DNA of 64,000 nt from contig OW203736.1 of the NCBI GenBank assembly GCA_934045075.1, forward strand, positions 7,044,609-7,108,608. Direction: 5' to 3'. How positions within the stretch are numbered: position 1 is the first letter of the stretch; each line of letters begins with the position of its first letter. The DNA is from Yponomeuta sedellus (lineage: Eukaryota; Arthropoda; Insecta; Lepidoptera; Yponomeutidae). The position numbers and the translations under genes were made by a program. Below, piece by piece: positions 1 to 10,249 of the stretch. The notes below the pieces were generated by a model. It saw only the letters and a program-made list of their open reading frames with translations, had not been told where the DNA came from and did not search any database.

Positions 1-170
1 ACATGACCATTTGAGTCAAATATTAAAGGCAACATGAATGAACATGACGTCAATGACATTCATTCGTTTAACACATGCTACGTAACACGTGCTAGTTTCG
101 TACAGTCAGCCAATCAATCGTCGCATTTTTTTTAACATAAAAAAAACAGACGAAGATATTTTCTTTTTTA

Positions 171-706
171 GGTAGCCTATAAACGTCCCACTGCAGGGCA
201 CATGCCATCTTTCAGAAAGAGATTATGGGCTTAATTACCACGCGTGGCCTCCGTGGACTAGCAATGTTTTCCTTCACCCTTAGCGAGTGGTATTGCAACT
301 ATAACTTCACAAACGTACATAACTTAGAAAACAATTCTAAAAACCTATTTAGAGGCTAAAAATTCCACCCATGCCGGGATTCGAACCTGCGACCTTTGGC
401 TATCCGTGCCAGCGCTCTTTCCAACTGAGCTAATGGGCGACTCATTTTTGTCAGTCATGGCGAGTCGCCCATTAGCTCAGTTGGAAAGAGCGCTGGCACG
501 GATAGCCAGAGGTCGTGGGTTCGAATCCCGGTATGGGTGGATTTTTTACCCTCTAAATAGGTTTTTAAATTTGTCCTGAGCACGGGTTAGTGCATTAAAA
601 ATAATATAATTAGAAAACAATGTCATTGGTATATGTCCGCACTGGGAATCAAACCTGGGTGTCCCGCTTCGAAGTCCATTGTTCTACCCACTAGGCTACC
701 ACCGAT
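171..706 (-). mobile_element. SINE-B copy, split by a PalSINE
   Basis: Minus-strand tRNA-derived SINE. On the plus strand it runs from the 3' end (CGTCCCACTGCAGGGCAC) through the body motif GTTTTCCTTCACC to a tRNA-like head with a reversed B box near 645-660. The body is interrupted at 336-609 by a PalSINE: TTAGAAAACAAT occurs on both sides (324-335, 610-621), and removing the insert restores the order seen in uninterrupted copies such as 6873-7180. Retroposed by LINE machinery, non-coding. Confidence 0.8.
336..609 (+). mobile_element. PalSINE, head-to-head inverted dimer
   Basis: A 274-bp insertion flanked by the 12-bp TSD TTAGAAAACAAT. The left arm is the reverse complement of the tRNA-like body, starting at CTAAAAACCTATTTAG. 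The right arm is the sense body: A box TTAGCTCAGTTGG, B box GGTTCGAATCC, then GCCTCTAAATAGGTTTTTAA and the tail GCACGGGTTAGTGCATTAAA. The arms meet near 440-465 at the 5' end of the tRNA-like part. The TSD length indicates retroposition rather than a cut-and-paste foldback element. Confidence 0.85.
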
Positions 707-725
707 ATGTAGTCATAATAATAAT

Positions 726-918
726 CAACAAGTGATGCGAATAACTTCAGCCATATGTTGCTGCCTGTATGTAATATAGAGAGTATTGTAAATAGGTTCG
801 AAATGTCACTGATACCAGTACTTGCCCATTAGCTCAGTTGGGACAGCGCTGGCACGGTTAGCCAGAGGTCGCGGGATCGATGGATCCGGCATGGATGGAA
901 TTTTCAGCCTCTAATTTT
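726..918 (+). mobile_element. PalSINE fragment, sense only
   Basis: Upstream domain (AAGTGATGC ... TGCTGCCTGTATGTAATA) plus tRNA-like body (GCCCATTAGCTCAGTTGG ... GCCAGAGGTCGCGGG), ending at CAGCCTCTAATTTT without the oligo-T and tail. CATAATAATAAT on both sides (714-725, 919-930) is the TSD. The short open frame starting at 880 is inside this repeat and not a gene. Confidence 0.75.
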
Positions 919-1017
919 CATAATAATAATTATTCACATATGATAATTAAAGTTACTTTAATTCTACAAAATTTGAAAATTAGCGGATTGAATTTTTTCA
1001 TAAAAAATATATTTTCA

Positions 1018-1213
1018 GGGCTGGTAAGGGACGTCCCAGGCGGACATACATCGACCAAATAGGGGATGTAGCAAATATTAGCCGGCGTGCGTGCATGCAA
1101 CGACTTATGAACGTTGATGAAGCGAAGGTGATCTGTCAGGATCGTGGCAAGTGGCAGTCCCTGGTCTCTGCGTACCTCTCTGGGATACAGGCGTGAGGTT
1201 ATGTATGTATGTA
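1018..1213 (+). mobile_element. LINE-K 3' end fragment
   Basis: C-terminal coding remnant of a non-LTR retrotransposon. One frame reads AGKGRPRRTYIDQIGDV. A deletion follows, and then RACMQRLMNVDEAKVICQDR and an SAYLSGIQA-like end. It ends in a short TATG tail, the microsatellite-like 3' terminus of this family. Degenerate, no complete domain. Confidence 0.7.
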
Positions 1214-1403
1214 AATTTTCTTACAGCTTTTACTGCTTTTTTAGTAGCACGGTTTGATATCGTTTTAATAATAGAATGGACAAAAAAATTCTTCATTCAT
1301 CAAGGAAAATTATTTATTGGTCCATGATATTGTAAAGCGTGTAAACCGCGATTGCAATAACATTATTTAAGCCCTTTTATTTCGAAAAATAAAGATCTAA
1401 GAA

Positions 1404-1478
1404 AAACTCCTAGAACCAAAGTCGTAGAACCATAGTCAAGACGAACTCCTAGAACCATAGTCAAGACGTAGTCGTAAA
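1404..1478. repeat. short tandem repeat
   Basis: About three imperfect copies of a 20-25 bp unit containing CTAGAACCATAGTCAAGACG. No coding value seen. Confidence 0.6.
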
Positions 1479-1496
1479 AAAAATTCTATTAAACAG

Positions 1497-1695
1497 ATAG
1501 GTAATCGCGATTATTTACTAGGATAAACCTTATCGACGTTTCGGCAACGATGCCGTTGCCGAGGTCACGGGTGGACTGAAGTAGCGAGTACAGACAATTA
1601 TTTTGGTGAGGATAGCTGGTCAAGCGTAATTAGACCAGTTTAATAAATAACTATGTATGAACATCGCGAGTTATTAAGAAATACTTTCGTAAAAA
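1497..1695. repeat. FB2-related dispersed repeat
   Basis: Contains CGACGTTTCGGCAACG followed by a short hairpin (CGGCAACG / CGTTGCCG), then GAGGTCACGGG. The outer segments CGCGATTATTTA and TTAAGAAATAC recur at 54540-54605. Related in its core to the FB2 family. Class unknown. Confidence 0.45.
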
Positions 1696-1699
1696 ATAA

Positions 1700-3940
1700 A
1701 CCCAAGTTGATGTTCAAACCCTTCCTAAATATTCTTTTAGTTAATACCTGTAATGAAGCCTTCACCAATCCGTGAACCGTCCAGTAGATACGCTTTTGGG
1801 CGCAAGCTCAGAGCATATTTGCTGGAGCTTCAGAAACCGCTGCTCCACTCCCTTCCAACCTCTCGCCGCAAAAACAGACACGAGTCTGTAATCGCATACT
1901 AGGGTTGTGCAACATTGTATATGTCTATATATCTTGCATTCTGTTTATTTTTAAATATATACATGAGTGCGAATTTATTATATCTAATTTCATTTATCTC
2001 AATATAAATTAGACCTAGTTATTTATTTGTGTATAATTTTATTTGTATATTATTGTAGCTTATTCTATTACGTAGTTAAAGTATTTAAGTATCTTTTTTC
2101 ATTCTGTATTTATAATACATTTTATATTCATATGGGTATTATTCTATATAACATAATTATTATAAGTATTCTACTCTATACGGTATTATTAATTCTTTAG
2201 TATTGTTATTGCCCATGATTATATCGCACCGCAGTCTGTGACGCTCGTGGGGTAGCACCTGGCACTGACTGAAAATCAGCGCTGAAGCATCCTTCAGCAT
2301 ATTGCTGAGTTAGTTGCCATTTAAAGCAGCAGTGACACGCCGTGACCTTTCGTTTTTCTTCGTTCTTTTTGTTTTTTGGTGAATGTTATGTTTAGTAATA
2401 TGTTTTAAGTTTCTTACTGTGGCGTGTGCACGGTTTCTATAATAAATATTTTTTTTCTTCTTCTTCTTAATGTCACTGGAGATTTGTTTAGTATATTTTT
2501 TTATAATAACCCAAGAGCTACTGTGAATTGCCAACTTTACCATAAAACAGCTGGCAAAGACCTTTTAAATTATCTTAAGAGCTTGATACCACCCAGTGAC
2601 GCTGAAGTGCGACGTTAAAAGTGGTTTAAGAGTAACACGGTGACCTTAAGTAAGTCCGGGCTGTTAAGCAAAGACAGATCACCAGTCGCGTTACTCGTAA
2701 AATAATCCTTAGTACTTCATAACGTCTTTACAAAAACGCTTCTCTGCCGTTTTTTTTTAAAAAGGTTTCTCGCACGCGGCATTTTTTCAATCCACAACCG
2801 GCCAGGATCAAGATAGGAGCGGCTGAGGGCCATTCGGAAACTGTCTTAATTAGTCTGCGCTACGATATCGCGTAGCTCCGATGCCAAAAGGCATACGAGG
2901 CAAGATTTCTGCGCGATATTGTAAGGAGAGTGATGTCGAGAATAGGTGTCCAAAGTTTAATCTTTTGAACTAAATACACTATAGAGGTTATTTTTTTTCT
3001 AGTGCTTCATCTTTCTTTCAACGGACATAGTGGGTCTGTGCTCTTATTAGGTATGGTTATTTCAATTTAGTTTTACAATTACATTCCGTTGATATTGGAT
3101 ATTGGGGGAAAGATAATGTTACGGGCTAGGGTTCTGGATTTGGATGTAAAACGCCAATGACAACTTCTTAGGATTTATTCACGCAGGGTCTGGTCTGCAG
3201 GTCTTCACGACACGAAGTCCACACGTAGATTCCAATCGCAGGTCTAATCGAAGTCCAATAGTATCGCTGAGGTCGTAGGTTATCGGTCATATCGCAGGTA
3301 TGTTCGCTCGAAGTTTGCTCGCTTTTACATCTCACTTTTACATCTACCGTAATGTTACTTCTGTTGATAATATTTTTTTTTGCTTGAGTTATTTTATCAT
3401 TTCATTTTCTACTTTTTTGTCTTCATATTGTTTCGTTATTTCTCTTTTTTTATTTCCTTGTTTTTTTTTCTCTTATCTTACTATGTAGGTAAATTTACAG
3501 TTACTTCGGCTTCCCAGAGTCGGGGTCCGTGCCTTTCGTAACATGTTGCAATTTTTGTTTTCCCATTTTCTGTTCCCGCTTCTACTCCACCTACAGTTTT
3601 ACAGTTACACAAGTTGGTACTAATTGTGTGGTACCTTACACGTATGCTTACTTATCTTACTCTAAGTGTCTAACTAAGTCTTAACTAAGTGTCTTAACCA
3701 TTTTTTTTTGTGCCGTACAATGCTGGTTTTGTTTATTGTTTGGTTTTCTTTTGTGGCACTGTACTGCACAAGTTTTTTTGTGTATTGTTTGTATTACACT
3801 GTCTGATTTTTTTATATTTTTTTCCCCATTGCACAATTGATTGCCGTCATACAGTATTTTTTACTAGTACGGAGGGTAGTAGTATCTTTTTGGCTGTTGC
3901 TAGTTGCATATTTTAATAATTTTTGTACTATGCTATGATT
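1700..3940. other. no gene seen; AT-rich
   Basis: AT-rich DNA with long T runs (2990-3000, 3370-3475, 3810-3830). 2270-2310 (CAGCGCTGAAGCATCCTTCAGC) resembles 31990-32030 and may be an old repeat. The short open frames in the T-rich part have hydrophobic, low-complexity products. Confidence 0.5.
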
Positions 3941-3997
3941 ATACTATTTTTATTTTTAATGCACTAACCCGTGCTAAGGACAATTTTAACCTATTTA

Positions 3998-4705
3998 GGT
4001 CCACTTGCGCCAGGCTGGGTTAACACGGTTAACTCAGAGTTTAAAACTACTTCGGAGTTAAATTCTAATTATGTCTTGTACCACCAAGAGTTAGGAGATA
4101 ACCACGAGTTAAATTTGTAAATTTTTAACCCGCCGATGTGGGCGGGTTAAGTCAACTAACTCTGGGTTATTAATGTCAAAAATGGCTCCGTCAGTTCTTT
4201 TGTTCTCTATTATCTGCTTGAATTTCGCTACTACGTCGCACAGTAGCAGATTATCTTCATTTGTGAAATTTGGGCCGCGTACCCGAGGTTTCTTTTCCAT
4301 TTTTCCGTCCATTGTAAAATTAAAATAATACCACACGCAACAACAATGAAAACCTAACCAATGACAACTATGACAAGACAAGACAGACAGGACGACTGAC
4401 AGTAAACAACAGTCATTGCGACTAAGAACCATATGTCATTTCAAATCTGACAGAAAGGAATAGACATATTCAAAGTACTGCAGAGCGAGAGAGAGAAGTA
4501 CACTTAAATCATTCAGCATTCGTCCTACTATATTTGGCCGGATGTAAAAAGAATGAATGAACATGACAATAACCTCGGGTTACTTGACTCTGGGTTATTT
4601 TGTACTGGTGCAATATAAACTGTGAGTCTAAAATTTGAAAAATTAACACTGAGTTAATAAACCTCGGGTTATTTATTTAACTCCAAGTCTTGGCACAAGT
4701 GGACC
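3998..4705. mobile_element. PIF/Harbinger-like DNA transposon, non-autonomous
   Basis: 708 bp with terminal inverted repeats starting GGTCCACTTGCGCCA (left) and GGTCCACTTGTGCCA (right, reversed), flanked by the 3-bp duplication TTA (3995-3997, 4706-4708). The TTA duplication and the encoded Myb/SANT-like remnant both fit PIF/Harbinger elements, which use 3-bp TWA-type targets and carry a separate Myb-like protein. No nuclease-type transposase frame was seen, so this copy cannot move alone. Confidence 0.75.
4109..4312 (-). pseudogene. Myb/SANT-like DNA-binding protein remnant of Harbinger element
   Basis: A 67-residue frame starting at the internal Met (MDGKMEKK). An upstream Met would add 40 residues of hydrophobic, cysteine-rich sequence unlike the family, so I prefer the internal start. 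The segment KPRVRGPNFTNEDNLLL followed by VVAKFKQIIENKRTDG matches the first helices of the Myb/SANT-like domain found in Harbinger accessory proteins and related insect genes: an NFT..E start, an L.LV..YK..IENK.TD core. The expected W...I...F helix is missing; the frame diverges after about 45 residues. In active Harbingers this protein binds the termini and helps bring in the transposase. Here it is truncated and lies between the TIRs. No regulatory signal was assigned. Confidence 0.6.
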
Positions 4706-4826
4706 TTAGAGGCTAAAAATTCCACGTAATACAGAGAATGGTGTAATGAGGTTCGAAATATCACTGATGCCGGTGAGTCGCCCACTAGTTCAGTTGGAAA
4801 GAGCGCTGGCCCGGAATCCCGGCATG

Positions 4827-6140
4827 TAACAATAACGATCTAGTTTGTGGGAAGTCAATTCCACTGCCAAACTTCTACATATTTTGACCGGTTTACAGCA
4901 GGAATTCCTGACCGGAGTCCGGTCAGGATATTATACCTACTATAGAAATGTAAGTGTTTATATTAATTTTGTATTTTATATTGTATTTTAACATCTCGCT
5001 GTATGTAATTTGTTTCTAGCAATAAATAATATTTGATTGATTGATTAAAACTTATTTACAGTGTTATCGCTGCTGCCCGGCACATATTCGTTGCTTCATA
5101 GTTATTTCGGGATATACAGTAAATAAATAGTTTTAGGTAAATTAGAAAGTGTGTCTTGTGCGATATTCACACTTATGTTTTAGTGAATAAGGACTACCGT
5201 AGGTACAGTTTGTGTACTTGGGAAGGTAATAGGGCCTAGCTATTTGAGGTTGATCTGAATCTTTTAGTAATGCTTGAGTTGGTATCGTGAGGAAGTAGAC
5301 AATTTGCAAATAATTGGATCTGCAAGATGTTATGAACGATGATGCGTGTTCGCATATACTGTCGATGGCATCATAAAGTACTAGTTTTTGCCCGCGACTT
5401 TACTCGCGTAAAAGTTTTGACTAGACTAAAATCTATTAACATTTAATAACATAACGTAACTTTCATATTATTTATGTATGTATTGTATTTTTATTTTAGT
5501 TTTAGCGCTATGTAATTATTGAAATCTTAAAGCCCCAAATATTTATAGCAAGTGTGATTTATTGTGTTAGATTAATATAACAATTATTATTGTTACAGTT
5601 GGTCACATAAGCGCTTTACGTAACATTCCTTACACAATTGTAATTCAGTAATTCTTACATTTAAGAAATATTATACCAGTTACCGCAGAAGATGTATAAA
5701 CTTATATTGTAAATTTAATAATTAGCACAATTAAGGAACGCGGCCCCTCAGGCTCGCTTTTAATTTGTAACTCTCATAGGTAGTTTCATTGTACCGTTTT
5801 TGAGATTTTTTTTGTTTTATTTTCAAATTTTTTTTTACCTACCCTCTATTTTTATACGAGGTACAATCGTCAACCTTAGTCTCCTTTTGTGTCGAAGTAA
5901 AATAATTGAAAAGAATCAATTTCGCCTCGTAACGTGAATACGACGATGTGCTCTAAGAAGCCGATTTCTCCTACATTTGAAATATTTATTGGCATTCGTA
6001 GTCAACAGAAAAAAAACCTTGTTCGATCTCACAATGGAGCAAACTATAGTCGCTCAGAAATACCATCGCGTATCATACAAGTACAAGGTATTTCGAAGTG
6101 TAAACACAATATAAATAATATTATTCAGGTTATATTCTTT
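4827..6140. other. no gene seen; minor repeat remnants
   Basis: 5010-5047 is a retroelement-like end (CAATAAATAATATTTGATTGATTGATT). 5385-5440 holds TGCCCGCGACTTTACTCGCG, similar to 44335-44380 and to Helitron-like lepidopteran repeats. The rest shows nothing recognisable. Confidence 0.5.
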
Positions 6141-6143
6141 TTT

Positions 6144-6440
6144 TAATGCACTAACCCGAGCTAAAGACAATTTTAAAAACCTATTTAGAGGCTAAAAATT
6201 CCACCCATGCCGGGACTCAAACCCGCGACCTCTGGCTAACCGTGCAAAGGGCAAGTGATGCAAATTGCTTCAGCCGGATGTTGCTGCCTGTACATATTTC
6301 GGAGAGTGTTGTAAAGAGGTTTGAGGTTTTACTGATGCCGGTGAGTTGCCCATTGGCTCAGCAGCACGGTTAGCCAGAGGTTGTGGGTTCGAATCCCGGC
6401 ATGGGTAGAATTTTTAGCCTCTAAATAGGTTTTAAAATAA
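6144..6440 (-). mobile_element. PalSINE, inverted dimer
   Basis: Reverse tail and tRNA-like body (GCACTAACCCG ... CCTCTGGCTAACCGTGC), then a switch near 6247 into the sense upstream domain (GGGCAAGTGATGCAAATTGC) and a sense body ending GCCTCTAAATAGGTTTTAAAA. Read on the minus strand this is the usual order: inverted arm from the oligo-T edge, junction, sense arm, tail. The TSD is not clear. Confidence 0.75.
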
Positions 6441-6656
6441 TGATGAGGGCTATACAGAGCTATTTTTAAATGGAAATTTCTTGAAACACCCCAATAAGAA
6501 TCTTTTTTATGCAAAGACTTCCGATTTTATAAATTTTGTTTTTCAGATTTTTGTTTTGATAAATATCAGTATTCAGATATTGTATAAACTTTGCGCTTTA
6601 CGGGTAGTGTATGTACGAACATATATATTTTTATGCAGCCTATATAATTATAAACG

Positions 6657-6865
6657 ACCTCTGTGGCGCTGCAGTAGCGCGTCTGCCTACCATGCGAGAG
6701 GTCCCGGGTTCAAACCCTGGCTGAGGACTAAAAAAAATAGCCCCAGGTCTTGGATGTTTACATGTTTGTGATGTCGTTTTTTCTGGTTCCCACGACACAG
6801 GGTATCCTCGTGTGGGGACAGAAGCAATGTATCTGCCTGTATGTAAATGTTACGGTATGTTATGT
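6657..6865 (+). mobile_element. SINE-C copy
   Basis: The head folds like a tRNA: GACCTCTGTGGCGCTGCAGT (A-box region), anticodon-like loop CTACCAT, and B box GGTTCAAACCC. The body is CCAGGTCTTGGATGTTTACA and GGTTCCCACGACACAGGGTA, and the tail is GT/TA-rich. The anticodon arm resembles glycine tRNA, but the body shows it is a SINE. Homologous to 16785-16960 and 42950-43145. Confidence 0.75.
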
Positions 6866-6872
6866 TACATTA

Positions 6873-7180
6873 TAAACGTCCACCTGCAGGGCACATGCCT
6901 TCTCGCTGAGAGAGAATTGTGGGTTTAATTACTAACGACTGGATGGGCGTAATAACCACGCTTGCCCACCGCGGATTGGTAATTTCAAACGCTTAAGTAT
7001 TTTAACACCTCATACACTCAGGTTTCCTCACGATGTTTTCCTTCACTTTTGCAAGTGGTATTACTATTATAACTTCACAGTTGAAAACAAAGTCATTGGT
7101 ACATGCCCGCACTGAAAATCGAACCTGGGGCTCTCGCTTCCGAGTCCATTGTTATACCTTTTGGGCTACCGCCGCTCTTT
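6873..7180 (-). mobile_element. SINE-B copy, near full length
   Basis: Minus-strand order: tRNA-like head (GGTAGCCCAAAAGG ... B box GGTTCGATTTTC), body ACCAATGACTTTGTTTTC, GTGAAGGAAAACATCGTGAG, GAGAGAAGGCATGTGCCCTG. Best uninterrupted reference in this window for the split copy at 171-706. Confidence 0.8.
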
Positions 7181-7464
7181 TTTTAAAAGTGTCTTTAAAT
7201 AATTCAACTTTGACTTACACATGACTGGACCTTCTGTTACTTGTTACTCTATATCAGAACCCATTGAAATGACCCTTATTCCCTTAACGACAACATTTCG
7301 CAGTTAGGAATGTGCTCGCCCTTTTTAACGGAGCTTTCTACGAGAAAAAAAACACCTAATTTTATTTTTTGGTCCCTTTTCTGTTGCGGACGGTTACCCG
7401 CCATTTGGTATCTATTACGTTGACATTTCGGTACATTGCGGGTTTAAAATTAAGGACACAGGTG

Positions 7465-7714
7465 GGGCCGAAAAGTTCTCGAATGGAGACCACATATCAA
7501 CAAGCGCAGCGTAGGACGACCAGCCACAAGATGGACAGAAAACCTCATCCAAGTGGTAGGAAGACGCTGCATGGAATCCAGTAAGGCCCGCCACTGGCTT
7601 AAAATCCTCCACCAACCCGGACTTGGCCCCCGTGGTGGAGTATCGCCTACCCTTCCTGCGATGGAGGAAGAGATCTGTGCCCCAGCAGTGGGGACATACA
7701 AGGGTTGATAACGA
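7465..7714 (+). mobile_element. LINE-R 3' terminus with intact C-terminal frame
   Basis: C-terminal coding end of a non-LTR retrotransposon (RTE-like by motif, clade uncertain). The frame reads LEWRPHINK, then RSVGRPATRWTENLIQVVG, and stays open through the block that elsewhere forms the 3' half of 5S-SINE (AAGGCCCGCCACTG ... ACATACAAGGGTTGATA), ending APAVGTYKG-stop. So the shared block is coding sequence of this LINE. About 75 codons without a stop in a decayed landscape suggests a young copy. No RT or endonuclease domain is present. Confidence 0.7.
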
Positions 7715-7834
7715 ACTCTGTCTTAACCCGGTCTACTGCTCATTTAGCGGCATTCAAGTTTGAAGTATTAGTAGCAATATCACTCGCTAACAGTCAAGGA
7801 AAAAATCGTTAGACTATTGTTGTGTTCATATTTA

Positions 7835-7930
7835 TCAGCGCTTGAAATTGCCACTCCACGGTGGGCACAAATTCAATCTCTCCCTCTCTCTCTCTTAGAG
7901 AAGGCCTGTATACAGTGAGAGGTATTAGGT
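7835..7930 (+). mobile_element. SINE-B 3' fragment
   Basis: Sense 3' portion (CAGCGCTTGAAATTGCC ... GTGGGCAC ... GAGAAGGCCTG), 5'-truncated and diverged. Confidence 0.6.
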
Positions 7931-7934
7931 ATAA

Positions 7935-8810
7935 ATAAATAATTAAATATTCATGGACATATTACACAGATCTCGTTAGCCCTATACTAAGTACAATTAA
8001 ATGACTTGCGTTAACGGTGCTAACTCGACGATAGATTTAATACAATAAATACATAGATAACATCCAAGACCCGAGGCAAACTAGGAAAGTTCGTTTCCTA
8101 GTTTGACCCGGCCGGGAATGGAACCCGAGACCCGAGAGATTATAGGCTATCTACATAAAAGAAAGATATGGAATTGCAAATAAAACCAAACTAAATACGG
8201 ATTTACTTACTCAACGATTTGATAACATCTGCTATGCTTCTCTAGCTACCTTAACTTGAACGAGACAACACTAATCGTGAACATAACCATAACAATAAAA
8301 TTCTAAGCGAAAGACCTTTCACTTCGATTAAAGCGTCTTTAAAGTCGAGTTTAAATATGAACCTGAACTGACGCAAGTAAGACCTAACCGTATCTAAAAC
8401 AAGACATTAGAATCAGAGTATTTTCCTCCTGCAATATTTATTAGACTCTTTGATCTTACTTCGCCGTTTTAACTGAATGCGTTTTAGACGCATGCGTTGG
8501 TTTAAGCTGGTATCGTGGGCATAATAGCACTAAAATTCGAGTAACTTTTTATCTTAAGAACTTGTCGCTAAAATGCCCAAATGTTTTCTTTTGACCTTTT
8601 GCATAAAGTGCCTGTGTATTCTTTTAACGGAATAACACAGTGATTTCTGTTATTAAAGATATTATATTTTTGAACTAAAACTTTCGTAAGCACAACACAT
8701 TGTAGACTTATAGTCCGGATTTACTTAAGGGTGTTGTTATATCGGAAAAGTCCGACCAGGTTTCGCTCCGATTCGCAGAGCTTAATCATGGTGAGCAGAG
8801 ACGGAGCTCG
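7935..8810. other. no gene seen
   Basis: 7955-8000 (AGATCTCGTTAGCCCTATAC) matches an insert in LINE-K at 24805-24835. 8100-8140 has a reversed B-box-like stretch (GGGAATGGAACCC). Otherwise unremarkable. Confidence 0.45.
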
Positions 8811-8865
8811 CGTCGTCGGTTGCTTGTCTCACACTAACAACCTGTGAGACAAGCAACCGACGACG
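8811..8865. repeat. perfect 22-bp palindrome
   Basis: Arms 8811-8832 and 8844-8865 are perfectly complementary (start CGTCGTCGGTTGC), loop 11 nt. The right edge runs directly into a 43-bp segment (8863-8905) identical to 10057-10099. Confidence 0.9.
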
Positions 8866-8905
8866 TGTAAACGTACAAACTATCTTTACACGGATTTTAC
8901 TCGTT
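8863..8905. repeat. 43-bp exact copy of 10057-10099
   Basis: ACGTGTAAACGTACAAAC ... ATTTTACTCGTT is identical at both sites. At 10057 it spans the junction between host flank and FB2 element, so this site carries a patch of that junction: a templated insertion or local duplication. Confidence 0.85.
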
Positions 8906-10056
8906 CTCTGTTGGTGGTTTTCTGTTGGTACAGCCTACTTAGTAGGTAAAGGTAACCAGTCAATTTGCTGGTTCTTTTATGTACCAGTTCTTTTCATTTT
9001 ACCCTTTGAGATCCTTTTGTTATAAATATTTTTTTATTTTACCGCCTCAGATCCTTTTAATCAAAATCTGACCATTCGTTAAGAAGTTATGAGGAGACAT
9101 ACCTACATACATACATACGAACACTTTACTCTTCGTTTAGGCTCCGCCACAGTCGGTGTAGTAATACAATTTCACACAATCTAATTTCAAGTCAACTAGT
9201 GTATTGGCCTAACCTTCCTGCGATGCAGGAAGAGTTCCGTGCCCGTGCCCGTGCCCGAGCAGTGGGGACATACAAAGGGCCGTTATCATAGTGTATTGGA
9301 TGAGAATACCTGGTGTCGCAGCACCGCCGACTCCATCAAGTAGAAAGTATCATATTTCAAATGTCAAAGGACCGTAAAGATGGCTGACGACCGTCACTTT
9401 TTCCAACTATCGGGCGACACAATTTCTAAATGTAGGTTTGGAAATGGATCGTGTCGTGCGTAATAGAGTTATGTCTTTCATCGAGAGTGTTGTAATATTG
9501 ATGTCAGTGAACTTGATTTAACGGAGTTTGATGATAACGAAGGACTTAAAGTGGACGACATAGTAAAGTTTTAAAGGGAAAAATTACTGTGTTTAAAAAT
9601 AAATAATTAGATAAGATAGATAAAGATATTTTATTTGGTAAAAAGATGTTCCATGTTTACAATACTTGCGGTACCTGCACTAGACTTTAAGTCTGTACCT
9701 CGAACAGCTCGAACAATTGTTTTGTAAGGCCCGCCACTGTCTTACAATCCTCCACTAACCCGGACTTGGACCCCGTGGTCGAGTATGGCCTAACCTTCCT
9801 GCGATGCAGGAAGAGATCCGTGCCCCAGCAGTGGGAACATATGAGAGCTGATATCGTATCGTATCGTAATTGTTCAGTTGAAATGGCAGCGGACGGGGCA
9901 CATAACTAGAAGAACTGATGGATGGATGGTCAGACACCAGGTGGTCTGACCGAGAAGCTTGGAAAACGACGAGGCAGACCTAAGTCTTGCAGTGGGTGTA
10001 AAATGACATATGTTGATAATGACGACAAAGGCTAGTAACAAACAAACATACGTCTT
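8906..10056. mobile_element. fragments of 5S-SINE/LINE-R 3' ends in otherwise plain DNA
   Basis: 9207-9290 and 9726-9860 carry the shared 3' block (AACCTTCCTGCGATGCAGGA, CCCCAGCAGTGGG) in plus orientation. At 9240-9258 the motif GTGCCC is repeated three times. 9895-9985 has a LINE-like coding remnant (GACCGAGAAGCTTGGAAAAC). 9101-9120 is a short CATAC run. Confidence 0.55.
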
Positions 10057-10078
10057 ACGTGTAAACGTACAAACTATC

Positions 10079-10237
10079 TTTACACGGATTTTACTCGTTC
10101 ATTTTACACTTTTACAATTTTCCGACGTTTCGGCACTTTTTCAAGTGCCGTGGTCTCGGAAGACTGAGGTGACAGGCGTCAAACTACGCGTCAGTTTTTA
10201 TTATGTCTAAGTGCTCGTGTTAACCTTAGAAAATACT
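10079..10237 (+). mobile_element. FB2 inverted element with TSD
   Basis: GTACAAACTATC flanks the insert (10067-10078, 10238-10249). The insert starts with reversed FB2 sequence (TTTACACGGATTTTACTCG ... CCGACGTTTCGGCAC ... TGCCGTGGTCTCGG), then switches to the sense 3' tail CAGTTTTTATTATGTCTAAG ... TTAACCTTAGAAAAT. Same order as PalSINE: inverted arm, junction, sense tail, TSD. Confidence 0.75.
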
Positions 10238-10249
10238 GTACAAACTATC

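Larger units (their letters stand above)
3941..4826 (-). mobile_element. PalSINE split by a Harbinger-like element
   Basis: The tail reads in reverse at 3946-3997 (TTTTTAATGCACTAACCCG ... CCTATTTA) and resumes at 4706 (TTAGAGGCTAAAAATTCC). After about 4727 the orientation switches to the sense upstream domain and a tRNA-like body with an internal deletion, ending GGAATCCCGGCATG. Removing 3998-4705 and one TTA restores CCTATTTAGAGGC, so the DNA transposon landed in the SINE. I could not define the SINE's own TSD. Confidence 0.7.

Noticed and set aside
470..535. tRNA gene with good A and B boxes
   Set aside because: The same sequence with identical 3' body recurs throughout the window between TSDs; it is a SINE head. 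The anticodon loop also lacks T33.
3998..4705. Part of the PalSINE
   Set aside because: Has its own inverted ends and TTA duplication; the SINE reads through once it is removed.
6660..6728. Glycine-like tRNA gene
   Set aside because: Followed by a conserved SINE-C body and repeated at 16785 and 42950.
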